This document shows positions 63,129 through 64,000 of a DNA stretch of 64,000 nt, one piece after another; the stretch's first letter is position 1, and each line of letters starts with the position of its first letter. The translations under genes and the position numbers were made by a program. Below the pieces are notes generated by a model that was not told where the DNA came from, made no database searches, and saw nothing but the letters and a program-made list of their open reading frames with translations. Source of the stretch: Hypericibacter terrae (GTDB taxonomy: Bacteria > Pseudomonadota > Alphaproteobacteria > Dongiales > Dongiaceae); contig NZ_CP042906.1 in NCBI RefSeq assembly GCF_008728855.1, positions 434,001 through 498,000 of the forward strand, in the 5' to 3' direction.

Positions 63129-63722
63129 ATGACCCCCACCACCCTCGACACCCTCATCCAGCTGCTCTCGCGCCTGCCGGGCCTCGGGCCCCGCTCGGCG
63201 CGGCGCGCGGCGTTGCATCTGCTGAAGAAGCGCGAGGCGCTGATGCTGCCGCTGGCCGCCGCGATCGAGGAGGCGGCGCATGAGGTCAAGGCCTGCTCGG
63301 AATGCGGCAATCTCGACAGCGTCGATCCCTGCTCGATCTGCCGCGACGCGCGGCGCGACGCCTCGCAGCTCTGCGTGGTGGAGGAGGTGGGCGATCTCTG
63401 GGCGCTCGAGCGCGCCATGGCCTTCAAGGGCCGCTACCATGTGCTGGGCGGCAAGCTCTCGGCTCTCGACGGCGTCGGGCCGGAGCAGCTCAATCTGGCG
63501 GGCTTGCTGCGCCGCGCCGCCGATCCGGCGGTCAAGGAAGTGATCCTGGCGCTGGGCGCCACGGTCGAAGGCCAGACCACCGCGCATTATTTGACTGATC
63601 GTCTGTCCAATCTCCCGATCCAGGTCACGCGTCTCGCCCATGGCGTGCCGGTCGGCGGCGAGCTCGACTATCTCGACGACGGCACGCTGACCGCGGCTTT
63701 GAAGGCGCGACGTCCGCTCTAG
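63129..63722 (+). CDS. recR: Recombination mediator RecR
   Basis: The 197-residue RecR works with RecF/RecO to load RecA at gaps. Helix-hairpin-helix [18 protein letters not shown], four-cysteine zinc finger [18 protein letters not shown], then the Toprim domain ([15 protein letters not shown]) and a C-terminal Walker-B-like part are all present. It belongs to the dnaX-ebfC-recR run but is set apart by 300 nt of repeats. Confidence 0.97.
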   Translation: MTPTTLDTLIQLLSRLPGLGPRSARRAALHLLKKREALMLPLAAAIEEAAHEVKACSECGNLDSVDPCSICRDARRDASQLCVVEEVGDLWALERAMAFKGRYHVLGGKLSALDGVGPEQLNLAGLLRRAADPAVKEVILALGATVEGQTTAHYLTDRLSNLPIQVTRLAHGVPVGGELDYLDDGTLTAALKARRPL

Positions 63723-63792
63723 CCATCGTTTGGCATCGACCACGGCGGGATACCGGCCTAGTTTCATCCGGGGTCAATGAGAGGACACCGGC

Positions 63793-64000
63793 ATGCTGAA
63801 AAGATTGCTTGGAGCCGTCCTTCTTTCCTTGGTGCTGGCTTCGGCTTCGCACGCCGAGACCCTGCCGCTGCCGCCCAATCTGGTCGGCGCCGCCACCCCG
63901 GCGGGCGAGACCTATTTTCTGGAGGCCGAGGCGCGGGCGGCCTATTTCCCGCTGGCCGACAATTTCGTCACCCAGAAGAACCAGGCCTTCTGCGGCGTCG
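63793..64000 (+). CDS. Phytochelatin synthase-like protein, 5' part
   Basis: The first 69 codons of a gene that continues outside the window. An N-terminal signal peptide (RLLGAVLLSLVLASASHA) leads to AYFPLADNFVTQKNQAFCGV, the start of the phytochelatin-synthase domain with the catalytic Cys in QAFCGV. Bacterial members cleave glutathione to gamma-Glu-Cys or, in some cases, form short phytochelatins that bind Cd and Zn. The signal peptide would place it in the periplasm. GAGAGGA precedes the ATG. Confidence 0.85.
   Translation, partial: MLKRLLGAVLLSLVLASASHAETLPLPPNLVGAATPAGETYFLEAEARAAYFPLADNFVTQKNQAFCGV

Overview
The window is 64 kb of GC-rich, densely coded chromosome from an alphaproteobacterium. 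The best fit is a Rhodospirillales-type free-living organism. This rests on the sulfite-reductase operon cysG-DUF2849-cysI-DUF934, a full hopanoid (hpn) cluster, a YejABEF importer, dnaX-ebfC-recR preceded by a small bacterial SRP RNA, and the codon usage. The genus cannot be named from sequence alone. No tRNA, rRNA or CRISPR array was recognised.

Layout. 0-5 kb: tail of a TAXI-type TRAP receptor, a decayed chemotaxis-receptor end, mscL, a class III cyclase fused to TolB-like and TPR regions, and a protein with a histone H1-like tail. 4.9-10.7 kb: a queuosine block (queA-tgt-queF-queG on the minus strand, followed by a ureohydrolase) with a divergent YhhQ-type queuosine-precursor transporter. 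11-12 kb: an aldo/keto reductase. 12.1-16.2 kb: the sulfite-reduction operon behind a strikingly AT-rich promoter. 16.3-29.6 kb: isoprenoid and hopanoid genes, dxr-hpnB-hpnC-[Fic/HTH mobile pair]-hpnD-hpnE-shc-hpnG, convergent hpnH and ispH, then hpnM. The MEP enzymes Dxr and IspH sit at either end of the squalene/hopene genes, so precursor supply and hopanoid assembly are genetically linked.

29.7-38.5 kb: a GT-C glycosyltransferase, a GST, leucyl aminopeptidase with a MarR regulator, a lower-GC island holding a frameshifted lysozyme-like gene and a secreted protein, a divergent EamA exporter/Lrp regulator pair, and a glyoxylate reductase. 38.6-44.4 kb: the four-gene Yej peptide ABC importer. 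44.5-50.9 kb: a HAD hydrolase, an MFS exporter, a class I amidotransferase, an IS4-family element inserted exactly into a copy of an interspersed repeat, a GIY-YIG protein and a GST. 51-56.8 kb: a HisN-type phosphatase, a tandem-duplicated cytochrome c, kdsB-pheA, nudC and a TerC-family protein. 57-60.3 kb: four tandem secreted DUF6134-like paralogs whose leaders were duplicated with them. 60.4-63.7 kb: SRP RNA, dnaX, ebfC, recR. The window ends inside a bacterial phytochelatin-synthase-like gene.

Three kinds of interspersed palindromic repeat fill many intergenic gaps: C/G-rich doublets that look like REPINs, a family with a CGTCAT.../...ATGACG edge, and an 89-bp tandem repeat next to recR. 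The least explained items are the four-copy DUF6134 array with its conserved leader hairpin, the Fic/HTH module inside the hopanoid operon, and the candidate muramidase/periplasmic-partner pair at 34.5-35.9 kb.
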